64,000 nucleotides of DNA from JAWWPY01 sp963822825 (lineage in GTDB: Bacteria; Actinomycetota; Actinomycetes; Streptosporangiales; Streptosporangiaceae). The translations under genes were made by a program, and so were the position numbers. Shown here one piece after another: positions 17,740 through 26,526 of the stretch (position 1 is its first letter; each line of letters begins with the position of its first letter). The stretch lies in the NCBI GenBank assembly GCA_963822825.1, contig CAWGIW010000006.1:248001-312000 (forward strand). Reading direction: 5' to 3'. The notes beneath the pieces are model-generated. The model was not told where the DNA came from and ran no database searches. It saw only the letters and a program-made list of their open reading frames with translations.

Positions 17740-18885
17740 ATGACCTCCCAGCCACAGGACAAGCTCTCCCAGCCGGACGACATCCTCACATCGCTGACCG
17801 CTTTGGGCGTGGCGATCTGGCTCGACGACATCAGCCGGGAACGGCTGACCACCGGGAACCTCGCGACCCTGGTCCGTGACATGCACGTGTCCGGGGTCAC
17901 CTCCAACCCGACGATCTTCGCGCACGCGGTCAGCACGGGGCACGCCTACGACCAGCAGCTCGCGGATCTGGCGGTACGCGGCGTGCACATCGACGAAGCC
18001 GCGCGGGCGATCACGACCTACGACATCCGGTGGGGCTGTGATGTGCTGCGGCCGGTCTACGACGCGACCGACGGTGTCGATGGGCGGGTGTCCATCGAGG
18101 TCGACCCCCGGATCGCCCGGGACACCGCGAAGACCATCGCCGAGGCCAGGGCACTGTGGTGGGCGGTCGACCGGCCCAACCTGTTCATCAAGATCCCGGC
18201 GACCCTCGAAGGGCTGCCCGCGATCACCCAGTGCCTGTCGGAGGGAATCAGCGTGAACGTGACGTTGATCTTCTCGTTGGAGCGGTACGGGCAGGTCATC
18301 GACGCCTTCATGGCCGGCTTGGAGCAAGCGGCCGCGGCCGGGCTTGACCTGGCCCCCATCGGCTCGGTCGCATCCTTCTTCGTCAGCCGGGTCGACACCG
18401 AGGTGGATCGCAGGCTGGACAAGATCGGCACGCCCGAGGCGGCCGCGCTGCGCGGCCAGGCCGCGATCGCGAACGCCCGGCTCGCCTACGAACTGCATGA
18501 GCAGCGGATCGCCACCCCACGGTGGGCGGCGCTGGAGCAGGCCGGCGCCGCGCCACAGCGGCCGCTGTGGGCCTCCACCAGCACCAAGGACCCGGCCTAC
18601 GACGACACCATGTACGTGGTGGAACTCGTCGCCCCCGGCACGGTGAACACGATGCCCGAGGCCACCCTGCATGCCACCGCCGACCACGCGAAGCTGCGCG
18701 GCGACACGGTACGGGGCACCTACGATGAGGCCCGGAAGGTCTTCGCCGATCTGTCCGCGCTCGGCATCTCCTACGACGATGTGGTCGAGGTGCTCGAAGT
18801 GGAGGGCGTGCAGAAGTTCGCCACGTCGTGGCACGAGTTCCTGGAGACGATCGAGACCAACATGGCCGCCGTGAGCAAGCCATGA
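17740..18885 (+). CDS. tal: Transaldolase
   Basis: Transaldolase transfers a dihydroxyacetone unit between sugar phosphates through a Schiff base. At 381 residues it is the long actinobacterial/cyanobacterial type. Visible motifs are the N-terminal DDISRERL and GVTSNPTIF, and PNLFIKIPAT with the Schiff-base Lys near residue 151. GSVASFFVSRVDTEVD and the C-terminal ASTSTKDPAY are also present. AAGGAG precedes the ATG, 21 nt after tkt. The last four bases overlap the pgi start (ATGA). Confidence 0.96.
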   Translation: MTSQPQDKLSQPDDILTSLTALGVAIWLDDISRERLTTGNLATLVRDMHVSGVTSNPTIFAHAVSTGHAYDQQLADLAVRGVHIDEAARAITTYDIRWGCDVLRPVYDATDGVDGRVSIEVDPRIARDTAKTIAEARALWWAVDRPNLFIKIPATLEGLPAITQCLSEGISVNVTLIFSLERYGQVIDAFMAGLEQAAAAGLDLAPIGSVASFFVSRVDTEVDRRLDKIGTPEAAALRGQAAIANARLAYELHEQRIATPRWAALEQAGAAPQRPLWASTSTKDPAYDDTMYVVELVAPGTVNTMPEATLHATADHAKLRGDTVRGTYDEARKVFADLSALGISYDDVVEVLEVEGVQKFATSWHEFLETIETNMAAVSKP

Positions 18886-20555
18886 GTACCGGGCCGCCCG
18901 GTGGCGCCTGGCTGCATGCCCGAGCGCCCTCGGTGACGGTGCAGACCCGGAGCACGGCGGCGAGCGAGGCGACCGCGCAGGCGGTCGGCAAGCTCGCCGG
19001 GGACGGGGTGCCGGGCGAGCTGGCGGCCGGGGACGCCACCCTGTGGGGGCCGGCCGCGGAGGCCGAGGCCTCGATCAGGCTCGGCTGGCTGCAGGCCCCG
19101 CAATTCTCCCGTGAGCTGCTGCCGGAGATCGGCGAGCTGGCGGAGCGGAGCCAGGCGGATGGCCTCGATCATGTCGTGCTGGCCGGCATGGGCGGCTCGT
19201 CGCTCGCCCCCGAGGTGATCACCAAGACCGCCAGGGTGCCGCTCACCGTCCTCGACACCACCGACCCGCATCAGGTCGCACGGGTGCTCGGCGACCGGCT
19301 GGGGCGCACGCTCGTCGTGGTGTCCAGCAAGAGCGGTACCACCATCGAGACCGACAGCCACCGCCGCATCTACGAGCAGGCGTTCGCCGCGGAGGGGATC
19401 GCCGGTGACAACCTGCGGCGGCGGTTCATCGTGGTGACCGACCCCGGATCGCCCCTGGAGGACTCAGCCCGTGACGTCGGCTATCACGTGGTGCAGGCCG
19501 ACCCCTACGTGGGCGGCCGGTTTAGCGCGCTGACCGCGTTCGGCCTGGTCCCTGGCGGGCTGGCGGGCGCGGACGTGAGCCGCCTGCTGGACGATGCGGA
19601 GGACGCGCTCGGCGGCCTGTCGGGCGCGGAGGGCAACCCGGGCCTCGCCCTGGGGGCGGCCCTGGGCGGTTACGCGCTGGCCGGTCACGACAAGGCCGTG
19701 CTCGCGGCGGCCGACCCGGCGATCATGGGATTCGGCGATTGGGCCGAGCAGCTGATCGCCGAGTCCACCGGCAAGGACGGCCGCGGCATCCTGCCGGTCG
19801 TGGTCGGCGGCGAAGATTCGCCGGGGTTCTCCCCCGGCCCCGACGTCCACTTGATCGGCCTGGGCGAACCGGGGCGGCCGGTGGATACCTCGGTCCATGG
19901 GCCGCTCGGCGCGCAGTTCCTGGTGTGGGAGTACGCCGCGGCGGTGGCCGGCCGGCTGCTCGGCATCAACCCCTTCGACCAGCCGAACGTCGCCGAGTCG
20001 AAGGAAAACACCGCCGCGCTGCTGGCCGAGGCGGGCAGCGGGCCGCTGCCCGCCGGCCGGCCCGCGTTCGTGGACGGCGCGGTCGAGGTGCACGCCGACC
20101 CCGACCTGCTCGGCGACACGACCGACCTGCCGGGCGTGTTCGACGCGCTGCTCTGGTCACCGCCGCCGGGCGGCTACCTGGCGATCATGGCCTACCTGGA
20201 CCGGGTGGGGGACGGCGCGGCGGCCAAGCTGCGTGACGCGCTGGCCGCCCGGACCACGTACCCGGTGACCTTCGGCTGGGGTCCACGATGCCTGCACTCG
20301 ACCGGCCAGTACCATAAAGGCGGCCCGCGCAACGGTGTGTTCCTGCAGATCACCGGGGCCGTGCGGCGCGACGTGGAGGTGCCGGGACAGCCCTTCACGC
20401 TGGGCCGCCTGCAGCTCGCCCAGGCCCTCGGTGACCTGGGTGCGCTGCGCGAGCGCGACCGGCCGATCGTCCGCCTGCACCTGCATGATCGCGTCACCGG
20501 CATCGCCCAACTGCTCGCGGCTGCGAGCACCCGCGCCACAGGAGCATATGCATGA
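18882..20555 (+). CDS. pgi: Glucose-6-phosphate isomerase
   Basis: Pgi interconverts glucose-6-phosphate and fructose-6-phosphate. This 557-residue form is the divergent SIS-domain type found between tal and zwf in actinobacteria. Two sugar-isomerase domains are visible: GMGGSSLAPEV and SSKSGTTIET in the first half, and STGKDGRGILPVVV with PFDQPNVAESKE in the second. A C-terminal HSTGQYHKGGPRNGVFLQIT segment follows. Start and stop both overlap neighbours by ATGA, so expression is locked to the operon. The open frame extends upstream into tal but the ATG at 18882 is the coupled start. Confidence 0.93.
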   Translation: MSTGPPGGAWLHARAPSVTVQTRSTAASEATAQAVGKLAGDGVPGELAAGDATLWGPAAEAEASIRLGWLQAPQFSRELLPEIGELAERSQADGLDHVVLAGMGGSSLAPEVITKTARVPLTVLDTTDPHQVARVLGDRLGRTLVVVSSKSGTTIETDSHRRIYEQAFAAEGIAGDNLRRRFIVVTDPGSPLEDSARDVGYHVVQADPYVGGRFSALTAFGLVPGGLAGADVSRLLDDAEDALGGLSGAEGNPGLALGAALGGYALAGHDKAVLAAADPAIMGFGDWAEQLIAESTGKDGRGILPVVVGGEDSPGFSPGPDVHLIGLGEPGRPVDTSVHGPLGAQFLVWEYAAAVAGRLLGINPFDQPNVAESKENTAALLAEAGSGPLPAGRPAFVDGAVEVHADPDLLGDTTDLPGVFDALLWSPPPGGYLAIMAYLDRVGDGAAAKLRDALAARTTYPVTFGWGPRCLHSTGQYHKGGPRNGVFLQITGAVRRDVEVPGQPFTLGRLQLAQALGDLGALRERDRPIVRLHLHDRVTGIAQLLAAASTRATGAYA

Positions 20556-22090
20556 CGGTTAACCCGCTGCGGGATCCCCGGGACCGCCGAATCCCCCGCG
20601 TCGCAGGCCCCTGCGTGCTGGTCATGTTCGGTGTGACCGGCGACCTGGCCCGCAAGAAGCTCATGCCCGCCATCTACGACCTGGCCAACCGCGGCCTGCT
20701 GCCGCCGGGATTCTCGCTCGTCGGCTTCGCCCGCCGCGACTGGGAAGACGAGGACTTCGCGCAGGTCACGTACCAGGCGGTGAAGGAGCACGCGCGGACT
20801 CCCTTCCGGGACACGGTCTGGAACCAGCTGTCCGAAGGCGTCAGGTTCGTGCCGGGCGAGTTCTCCGACGACGACGCCTTCGACCGGCTGGCGCAGACCG
20901 TCCGGGCGCTGGACGACGAGCGCGGGACCGGCGGGAACTATGCCTTCTACCTGTCCGTCCCGCCCAAGTTCTTCCAGGTGGTGGTCGAGCAGCTTAAGCG
21001 GTCAGGCCTGTCCTCGCCGGGCGAGCCCCTCCCCGGGCGTCCGCGGTCCTGGCGGCGGGTGGTGGTCGAGAAGCCGTTTGGCCACGACCTGGCGAGCGCG
21101 CAGGAGCTCAACCGCCTCCTCAACGAGGTGTTCGGGCACCACTCCGTGTTCCGCATCGATCACTACCTCGGCAAGGAGACAGTGCAGAACATCCTCGCGC
21201 TGCGCTTCGCCAACACCCTGTACGAGCCGATCTGGAACCGCGGGTACGTCGACCACGTGCAGATCACCATGGCTGAGGACATCGGCATTGGCGGCCGGGC
21301 CGGCTACTACGACGGGATCGGCGCCGCCCGGGATGTGATCCAGAACCACCTGATGCAGTTGCTGGCGCTGACCGCGATGGAAGAGCCGGTGTCGTTCGAC
21401 GCGGACTCGCTGCGGGCCGAAAAGGAGAAGGTGCTCTCGGCGATCCGGCCGCCTGACGACCTGGCCACCGGGACGGCGCGCGGGCAGTACGCGGCGGGCT
21501 GGCAGGGCGGTATCGAGGTGGCCGGCTTTCTGGAGGAAGACGGCATCCCCCCGGACTCGCGGACCGAGACGTACGCCGCGGTGAAGCTCGGCGTGGAGAC
21601 CAGGCGCTGGGCGGGCGTCCCGTTCTACCTGCGCACCGGGAAGCGGCTGCCGCGCCGGATGACCGAGATCGCGATGATGTTCCAGCGGGCTCCGCACCTG
21701 CCGTTCGCCGCCACCGATACCGAGGAACTGGGCCAGAACGCCCTGGTCATCCGGGTCCAGCCGGACGAGGGGGTGACCGTAAGGTTCGGCTCCAAAGTGC
21801 CCGGTTCGGCGATGGAGGTCCGGGACGTGAACATGGACTTCGCCTACGGCGAGTCGTTCACCGAGTCCAGCCCGGAGGCGTACGAGCGTCTGCTGCTCGA
21901 TGTCCTCATCGGTGACCCGCCGCTGTTCCCGCAGCACAAGGAAGTCGAGCTGTCCTGGATGGTCCTCGACCCGATCGAGGAATTCTGGGCCGAGCACACC
22001 AAGCCGGAGCAGTACCCGGCCGGCACGGCCGGGCCGCCCTCGGCGGACGCACTGATGGCCAGGGACGGCCGGGCCTGGCGCAGGCTGTGA
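20552..22090 (+). CDS. zwf: Glucose-6-phosphate 1-dehydrogenase
   Basis: Zwf catalyses the first step of the oxidative pentose phosphate pathway and yields NADPH. The 512-residue protein has the N-terminal dinucleotide motif GVTGDLARKKL and the catalytic RIDHYLGKETVQN. The EKPFG motif and substrate-binding region (FYLRTGKRLPRR) are present as expected. The ATG overlaps the pgi stop. It is followed by opcA, the actinobacterial/cyanobacterial G6PDH assembly partner, and by pgl. Confidence 0.97.
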   Translation: MTVNPLRDPRDRRIPRVAGPCVLVMFGVTGDLARKKLMPAIYDLANRGLLPPGFSLVGFARRDWEDEDFAQVTYQAVKEHARTPFRDTVWNQLSEGVRFVPGEFSDDDAFDRLAQTVRALDDERGTGGNYAFYLSVPPKFFQVVVEQLKRSGLSSPGEPLPGRPRSWRRVVVEKPFGHDLASAQELNRLLNEVFGHHSVFRIDHYLGKETVQNILALRFANTLYEPIWNRGYVDHVQITMAEDIGIGGRAGYYDGIGAARDVIQNHLMQLLALTAMEEPVSFDADSLRAEKEKVLSAIRPPDDLATGTARGQYAAGWQGGIEVAGFLEEDGIPPDSRTETYAAVKLGVETRRWAGVPFYLRTGKRLPRRMTEIAMMFQRAPHLPFAATDTEELGQNALVIRVQPDEGVTVRFGSKVPGSAMEVRDVNMDFAYGESFTESSPEAYERLLLDVLIGDPPLFPQHKEVELSWMVLDPIEEFWAEHTKPEQYPAGTAGPPSADALMARDGRAWRRL

Positions 22091-22139
22091 GCACGCCCGT
22101 GGCCGGTAAGCGAGGAGCATCGACGAGACGAGGCCCGTC

Positions 22140-23090
22140 ATGATGATCGACCTGGCCCAGACCACAACCGGCCAGATCCACGACTCGCTGCGGAAGGCAC
22201 GCCAGCGACTCGGCGGGCCGGCCAGCGGCATGGTGCTCACCCTGGTCATCGTGACCGACGAGACCGCACAGTACGACGCGGTACGAGCGGCGAGCGAGGC
22301 CGCGCGCGAGCACCCGTGCCGGGTGCTCGCGGTGATCATACGGCGACCCGAGTCGAGTTCCCGGCTGGACGCCGAGATCCGGGTCGGCGAGGTGAGCCCG
22401 GGTGAGACCGTGCTGCTCAGGATGTACGGGCCACTGGGCCAGCACGCGGATTCCGTGGTGCTCCCGCTGCTCATGCCGGACACGCCCGTGGTGACCTGGT
22501 GGCCCGGGTCTCCGCCGCCGGTGCCCTCGGCGGACCCGCTCGGCGCCCTCGCGCAGCGCCGGATCACCGACGCCGCCGCGTCGGCCGGGCCCCGGCGCTG
22601 CCTGGAGGCGCTGGCCCACGGCTACCGGCCCGGTGACACCGACCTCAGCTGGACCAGAGCCACGCCCTGGCGGACGCTGCTCGCCGCCACGATGGACCAG
22701 CCGCACGGCGACGTCAACGGCGGCGCGGTGGCCGCGGAACAGGGCAACCCGAGCGCCGACCTGATCGCCTCGTGGCTGTCCATCCGGTTCGGCGTGCCGT
22801 TCGAGACCGAGATCTCGGCTGGCCCGGGCATCACCGGTGTCACCTTCAGTACCGCGGCCGGCGACATCTCGCTGACCCGGCCGGATGGCCGGGTGGCCCT
22901 GCTGCGCCGGCCCGACCAGCCGGAGCGGCACGTGGCCCTGCACCGCCGGGACACGGCCGATCTGCTCTCCGAGGAACTGCGGCGGCTCGACCCGGACGAG
23001 ATCTACGCCGAGACCATCGGGCCGTTCGGGGCGGTACATGGTGGCACGGGGCAGAGCGGGAACGGCGCGGGCGGCAGCAACCCGACGTGA
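22140..23090 (+). CDS. opcA: Glucose-6-phosphate dehydrogenase assembly protein OpcA
   Basis: OpcA is needed for formation and redox control of active glucose-6-phosphate dehydrogenase in cyanobacteria and actinobacteria. The 316-residue product contains the family segments DETAQYDAVRAASEAAREHP, VTWWPGSPP and LSWTRATPWR. Two consecutive ATGs (22140, 22143) are possible starts. It lies 49 nt after zwf and overlaps pgl by GTGA. The Gly/Ser-rich C-terminal tail is ordinary variation. Confidence 0.94.
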   Translation: MMIDLAQTTTGQIHDSLRKARQRLGGPASGMVLTLVIVTDETAQYDAVRAASEAAREHPCRVLAVIIRRPESSSRLDAEIRVGEVSPGETVLLRMYGPLGQHADSVVLPLLMPDTPVVTWWPGSPPPVPSADPLGALAQRRITDAAASAGPRRCLEALAHGYRPGDTDLSWTRATPWRTLLAATMDQPHGDVNGGAVAAEQGNPSADLIASWLSIRFGVPFETEISAGPGITGVTFSTAAGDISLTRPDGRVALLRRPDQPERHVALHRRDTADLLSEELRRLDPDEIYAETIGPFGAVHGGTGQSGNGAGGSNPT

Positions 23091-23866
23091 GCCCTCCTGA
23101 AGTACTCGTGCACCACGATGCCAGCCTGCTGGCCAAGGCGGCCGCGGCCCGCCTGGTGACCAGGCTGGTGGACGCTCAGGCCGCGTCGGCGGCCGCATCG
23201 CTGGTGCTCACCGGCGGCGGCATCGGCACGGCCATCCTGGCCGAGCTGGCCGCCGCGCCCGCCCTGGGGGCCGTGGACTGGCGGCAACTGGACATCTGGT
23301 GGGGGGACGAGCGGTTCCTGCCCTCCGGGCACCCGGAACGCAACGAGGCCGCCGCCGAGCAGGCCCTGCTCCGGCACGTGGACACCGACCCCCGGCGGGT
23401 CCACCGGATGCCCGGTACGGATGGGCCGGACGGCGACGATCCCGAGGCGGCCGCGGCCCGGTACGCGGCGCAACTGCACACGGCCACCCGGCCTGAAGAC
23501 CATGGCCCGGTGCCGTCGTTCGACGTCCTGCTGCTGGGCATCGGCCCGGACGCCCACGTGGCGTCGCTTTTCCCGGGCCTGCCCGCGCTCTACGACGAGC
23601 GGCCGGTGGTCGCGGTCCGGGGCGCGCCCAAGTCGCCGCCGACCCGGCTCTCGCTCACCCTGCCGGCCATCCGGTGTGCCCGTGACGTGTGGGTGCTGGC
23701 CGCCGGCCGGGAGAAGGCCGGAGCAGTGCGGCTGGCGCTGGCCGGCTCAGGCCCGGTCCAGGTACCCGCGGCCGGTGCGCGCGGGCGGCAGCGGACACTG
23801 TTCCTGCTGGACCGGGCGGCAGCCAGCCAGCTGCCGCCTCAGCTCAGCCGGATCGCGTCGCCCTGA
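23087..23866 (+). CDS. pgl: 6-phosphogluconolactonase
   Basis: Pgl hydrolyses 6-phosphogluconolactone, completing the pair of reactions begun by Zwf. The 259-residue protein has LTGGGIGTAIL, WWGDERFLPSGHPERNEAAAEQAL (split here), LLLGIGPDAHVASLFPG and the C-terminal LFLLDRAAA. Its GTG overlaps the opcA stop. The last 28 bases overlap, tail to tail, the end of the convergent membrane protein gene, leaving no room for a conventional terminator. Confidence 0.95.
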   Translation: MSPPEVLVHHDASLLAKAAAARLVTRLVDAQAASAAASLVLTGGGIGTAILAELAAAPALGAVDWRQLDIWWGDERFLPSGHPERNEAAAEQALLRHVDTDPRRVHRMPGTDGPDGDDPEAAAARYAAQLHTATRPEDHGPVPSFDVLLLGIGPDAHVASLFPGLPALYDERPVVAVRGAPKSPPTRLSLTLPAIRCARDVWVLAAGREKAGAVRLALAGSGPVQVPAAGARGRQRTLFLLDRAAASQLPPQLSRIASP

Positions 23867-25371
23867 GGCGTATCCGTGGCGCCCTCGGGCGTCCCCGGCG
23901 TGGCCGCGGCCGCGTCGGCCCGTCTCGGCGCGGCGGCCAGGCCCGCGGCCAGGCAGCTGAACGGCAGCACCGGCATCAGGTAGCGGTAGTCGAAGCCGGC
24001 CAGCGCCATCGGGGCGACCAGCAGCACCACGGCGGTGGCCCAGGGGAGCAGGCCCGGGCCGCCCAGCCGTCGCCAGGACCTGACCAGCCCGCCGAGGCCG
24101 ATCACCAGGATGGCGCCGAACAGCGGCCCCCAGGTATAGAACACCCGCTGGTAGCCGGCGATCAGGGAGGCGGCGGGCTTTATCACCCGGCTGGGGCTGG
24201 CCCGGCCGTAGGCGCGCACGTCGCTGAGGGCGCTGCCGCCGTGGATCCAGGTCCGGTCGGGCACCACCTGCGGCTTGGAATGGAAGTAGCTGTAATACAC
24301 CGTGCCCCGGCTGGGGTAGGGATACCGGTGCCAGTCCACGGCCCGGCCCACGTCGCCCGCGATGGTCCGCAGATAGTCTGCGGGCTGGGCCTCCGCGGCG
24401 CGGACCGCGAAATCGGTCAGCAGGCGGTTGTTGCGCGCGCTGACCGGCCCACCGGGGAGGTCACGCACCTGGGGTGCCCTCCAGACGATCGCCCCCGGCG
24501 CCAGCCGCTTGGCCGGCGGCGTGGTCAGGCAGAAGCGGCGCTCGTCCGCGGGCGGCTTGATCTGGGCGCACTCGGCGAACGGGGACACGGCGCCCCACAG
24601 GTAGAACCCTTCCGAGCGGGTGAGAGCATACTGGCCGGTCCGGGAGTGGAACCAGAAGGCGTACCCGGCGACCGGGACCGCGCAGCCCGCCAGCACGGCG
24701 AGCACGGGCCGCCAGCCCACCCGGCGCACCAGCAGGTACCCGGCGAGCACCACGGGCACCGGCACGCCCTCCGTACGCACGATGATGGCGTACCCAGTGA
24801 GCAGCCCGGCGAGCAGGCAAACCGGCCATGACGGGCGCGGCCGCCAGAGCAGCAGGGCCACGCTGATGATGACGAGGAAGGTGAACAGGGTTTCGGCCAT
24901 CATCATGTGCTCGAGCTCGATCTCGTTGCCGTCGAGCAGGACCGGCGCGGCCGCGAGGGCGGCCCAGTGCCGGGCCACGCCCGCCCGGCGCAGCAGCACG
25001 TACACGAGTACCCCGACGGCCAGCCCCATCAGGTGCTGCACGACGGCGACCAGGATCAGGCTGTGGAACGGCTCGAGGGCTCGCAGGAAGAACGAGTAGC
25101 CGACGGTCTTGCTCAGGTCGGGCACCGGCCGCAACGCGGCGCCGAGGTACAGGAACGAGTCACCGACGAACCAGAGCATCCCCGGGTACCCGACGACGGC
25201 GATCAGCCGGAGGACGGCTCCTGCCCCCAGGGCCAGCGTAAACAGCCGATTGTCCCGGGCCAGCATGGGCAGCCTGCGCAGGGCGGCCACGCCGGAGGCC
25301 GGCAGCCTGGAGACCACGGGCCGCCTGGAGACCACGGGCCGCCCGGAGATCACGGGTGGGCTGGCCGGCAT
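23839..25371 (-). CDS. Multi-pass membrane protein, probable GT-C glycosyltransferase
   Basis: A 510-residue protein with about ten to eleven hydrophobic segments and a soluble periplasmic region (roughly residues 270-370). An acidic-aromatic loop follows the first membrane span (GYPGMLWFVGDSFLYLGAALRPVPDLSKTVGYSFFLRA, split for length), as in polyprenyl-phosphate-sugar-dependent GT-C enzymes. The ATG at 25371 overlaps the upstream gene's stop (TGATG). The N-terminus contains a tandem RPVVSR repeat, encoded by a near-exact 18-nt duplication. Position at the end of a glycosyltransferase operon supports a role in surface-glycan assembly, but the family call is structural inference and donor and acceptor are unknown. 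Confidence 0.6.
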   Translation of the reverse strand: MPASPPVISGRPVVSRRPVVSRLPASGVAALRRLPMLARDNRLFTLALGAGAVLRLIAVVGYPGMLWFVGDSFLYLGAALRPVPDLSKTVGYSFFLRALEPFHSLILVAVVQHLMGLAVGVLVYVLLRRAGVARHWAALAAAPVLLDGNEIELEHMMMAETLFTFLVIISVALLLWRPRPSWPVCLLAGLLTGYAIIVRTEGVPVPVVLAGYLLVRRVGWRPVLAVLAGCAVPVAGYAFWFHSRTGQYALTRSEGFYLWGAVSPFAECAQIKPPADERRFCLTTPPAKRLAPGAIVWRAPQVRDLPGGPVSARNNRLLTDFAVRAAEAQPADYLRTIAGDVGRAVDWHRYPYPSRGTVYYSYFHSKPQVVPDRTWIHGGSALSDVRAYGRASPSRVIKPAASLIAGYQRVFYTWGPLFGAILVIGLGGLVRSWRRLGGPGLLPWATAVVLLVAPMALAGFDYRYLMPVLPFSCLAAGLAAAPRRADAAAATPGTPEGATDTPQGDAIRLS

Positions 25372-26519
25372 CAAGCTCCCCCGCCCTGGGCCGGCCTGGG
25401 GCCGACTGGCGACGGAGCGCCGGCCGGGTGCGGCGGCGCGGCGGCCCACCGCTCCAGTTGCTCGACAAAGGCTTGGGCGTGCGCGGGCCAGCCTAGGGAT
25501 TCGGCCGCACCACGGTACCCACGCTCCCCCTGACGGGCCCGGAGCCCAGGATCGGCGGCCAGCTGGAGCACGGCGTCAGCCGCCGCGCCCGGGTCGCCGA
25601 ACGGAACCACCGTGCCGCAGCCGTAGCGCTCGACCAATTCGGCCGCGATCGGGAGCGGGGTGGTGATCACGGGGATGGCACGCGCCATGTAGTCCGCGAC
25701 CTTCGTCGGCAGCGAATGCCGGAAGTTCGGCTCATCACGCAACAGCGCAAGTCCCGCCAGGGCGCCCTCGGACATCGCCGTGGCCAGGTCGTTGGGCACG
25801 AATCCATGCCATCGGACCAGGCCGGCTGCTTGCGCGCGAGTCAGCTGCGCCCCGGCCTGGGCGTCGGCCTGCCCGACGAGGTTGACCGTGATGCCATGGG
25901 GCTGGAGCAGCCGACCGACCTCGATCATCTCTGAGGTGCCCCGGTCCGGCGACAGATGGCCGATGTAGATGACCCGGTCGCCGCGTCCGGGCGGGGCGGG
26001 GCGGTCGGGTACGTAGGCCGCATTCGGTACGACCGGATGGGGGCGCCGGAACCGCTCCGCGTAGCCGTACTCGGCGAGGATCAGGTGAATCCTCCGCTCG
26101 GCCAGCCGCTCCGCCCAGCGGACCGCGGCCGCCATCACGGGCCGGAGCGGGCCGGGCAGCCATGCCTTGGTGCTGAGGGCGGCGACGGTGTCCTCGTGGA
26201 CGTCCCAGACGGTCGGCGGGCGCTGGCGCACCAGGGGCAGCACCAGCAGCAGTTCTGGGTCGTGCACGATGAGCAGGTCGGATCCGGGGCTGACCCGGGC
26301 CAGCTCGCGGCGGGCGGCGCGCAGCGCGCCGACCCGGTGGCGGCCGGCCGCCCGGGGCACGTCAACCGCGGTCAGGGTGGGCCAGGCCGTCACTCCGCAG
26401 GCGCGCAGCGGCGCGATATAGGTGACCTCGTGGCCGGCATCCAGCAGGGCGCGAATCTGCCGGTGCAGGATCCGGGCGTCCTGCGGGTGGTGGACGATGG
26501 TGCAGACGACCACGCGCAT
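25371..26519 (-). CDS. GT4-type glycosyltransferase
   Basis: A 382-residue GT-B fold glycosyltransferase. The N-terminal half begins CTIVHHPQDARILHRQIRALLDAGHEVTY, usual for GT4 enzymes acting on surface polysaccharides. The C-terminal donor-binding half has VIYIGHLSPDRGTSEMIE, GLALLRDEPNFRHSLPTKVADYMARAIPVITT and a Glu-containing nucleotide-sugar site. GAGGCAGG precedes the ATG, 7 nt after the dehydrogenase gene. A Pro/Ala-rich tail ends the protein. Sugar and linkage are unknown. Confidence 0.85.
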   Translation of the reverse strand: MRVVVCTIVHHPQDARILHRQIRALLDAGHEVTYIAPLRACGVTAWPTLTAVDVPRAAGRHRVGALRAARRELARVSPGSDLLIVHDPELLLVLPLVRQRPPTVWDVHEDTVAALSTKAWLPGPLRPVMAAAVRWAERLAERRIHLILAEYGYAERFRRPHPVVPNAAYVPDRPAPPGRGDRVIYIGHLSPDRGTSEMIEVGRLLQPHGITVNLVGQADAQAGAQLTRAQAAGLVRWHGFVPNDLATAMSEGALAGLALLRDEPNFRHSLPTKVADYMARAIPVITTPLPIAAELVERYGCGTVVPFGDPGAAADAVLQLAADPGLRARQGERGYRGAAESLGWPAHAQAFVEQLERWAAAPPHPAGAPSPVGPRPAQGGGA

Positions 26520-26526
26520 GCCTGCC

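Noticed and set aside
25310..25350. 18-nt tandem repeat encoding RPVVSR at the N-terminus of the GT-C-like protein
   Set aside because: Local duplication in a variable N-terminal tail; not evidence of a larger repeat system.
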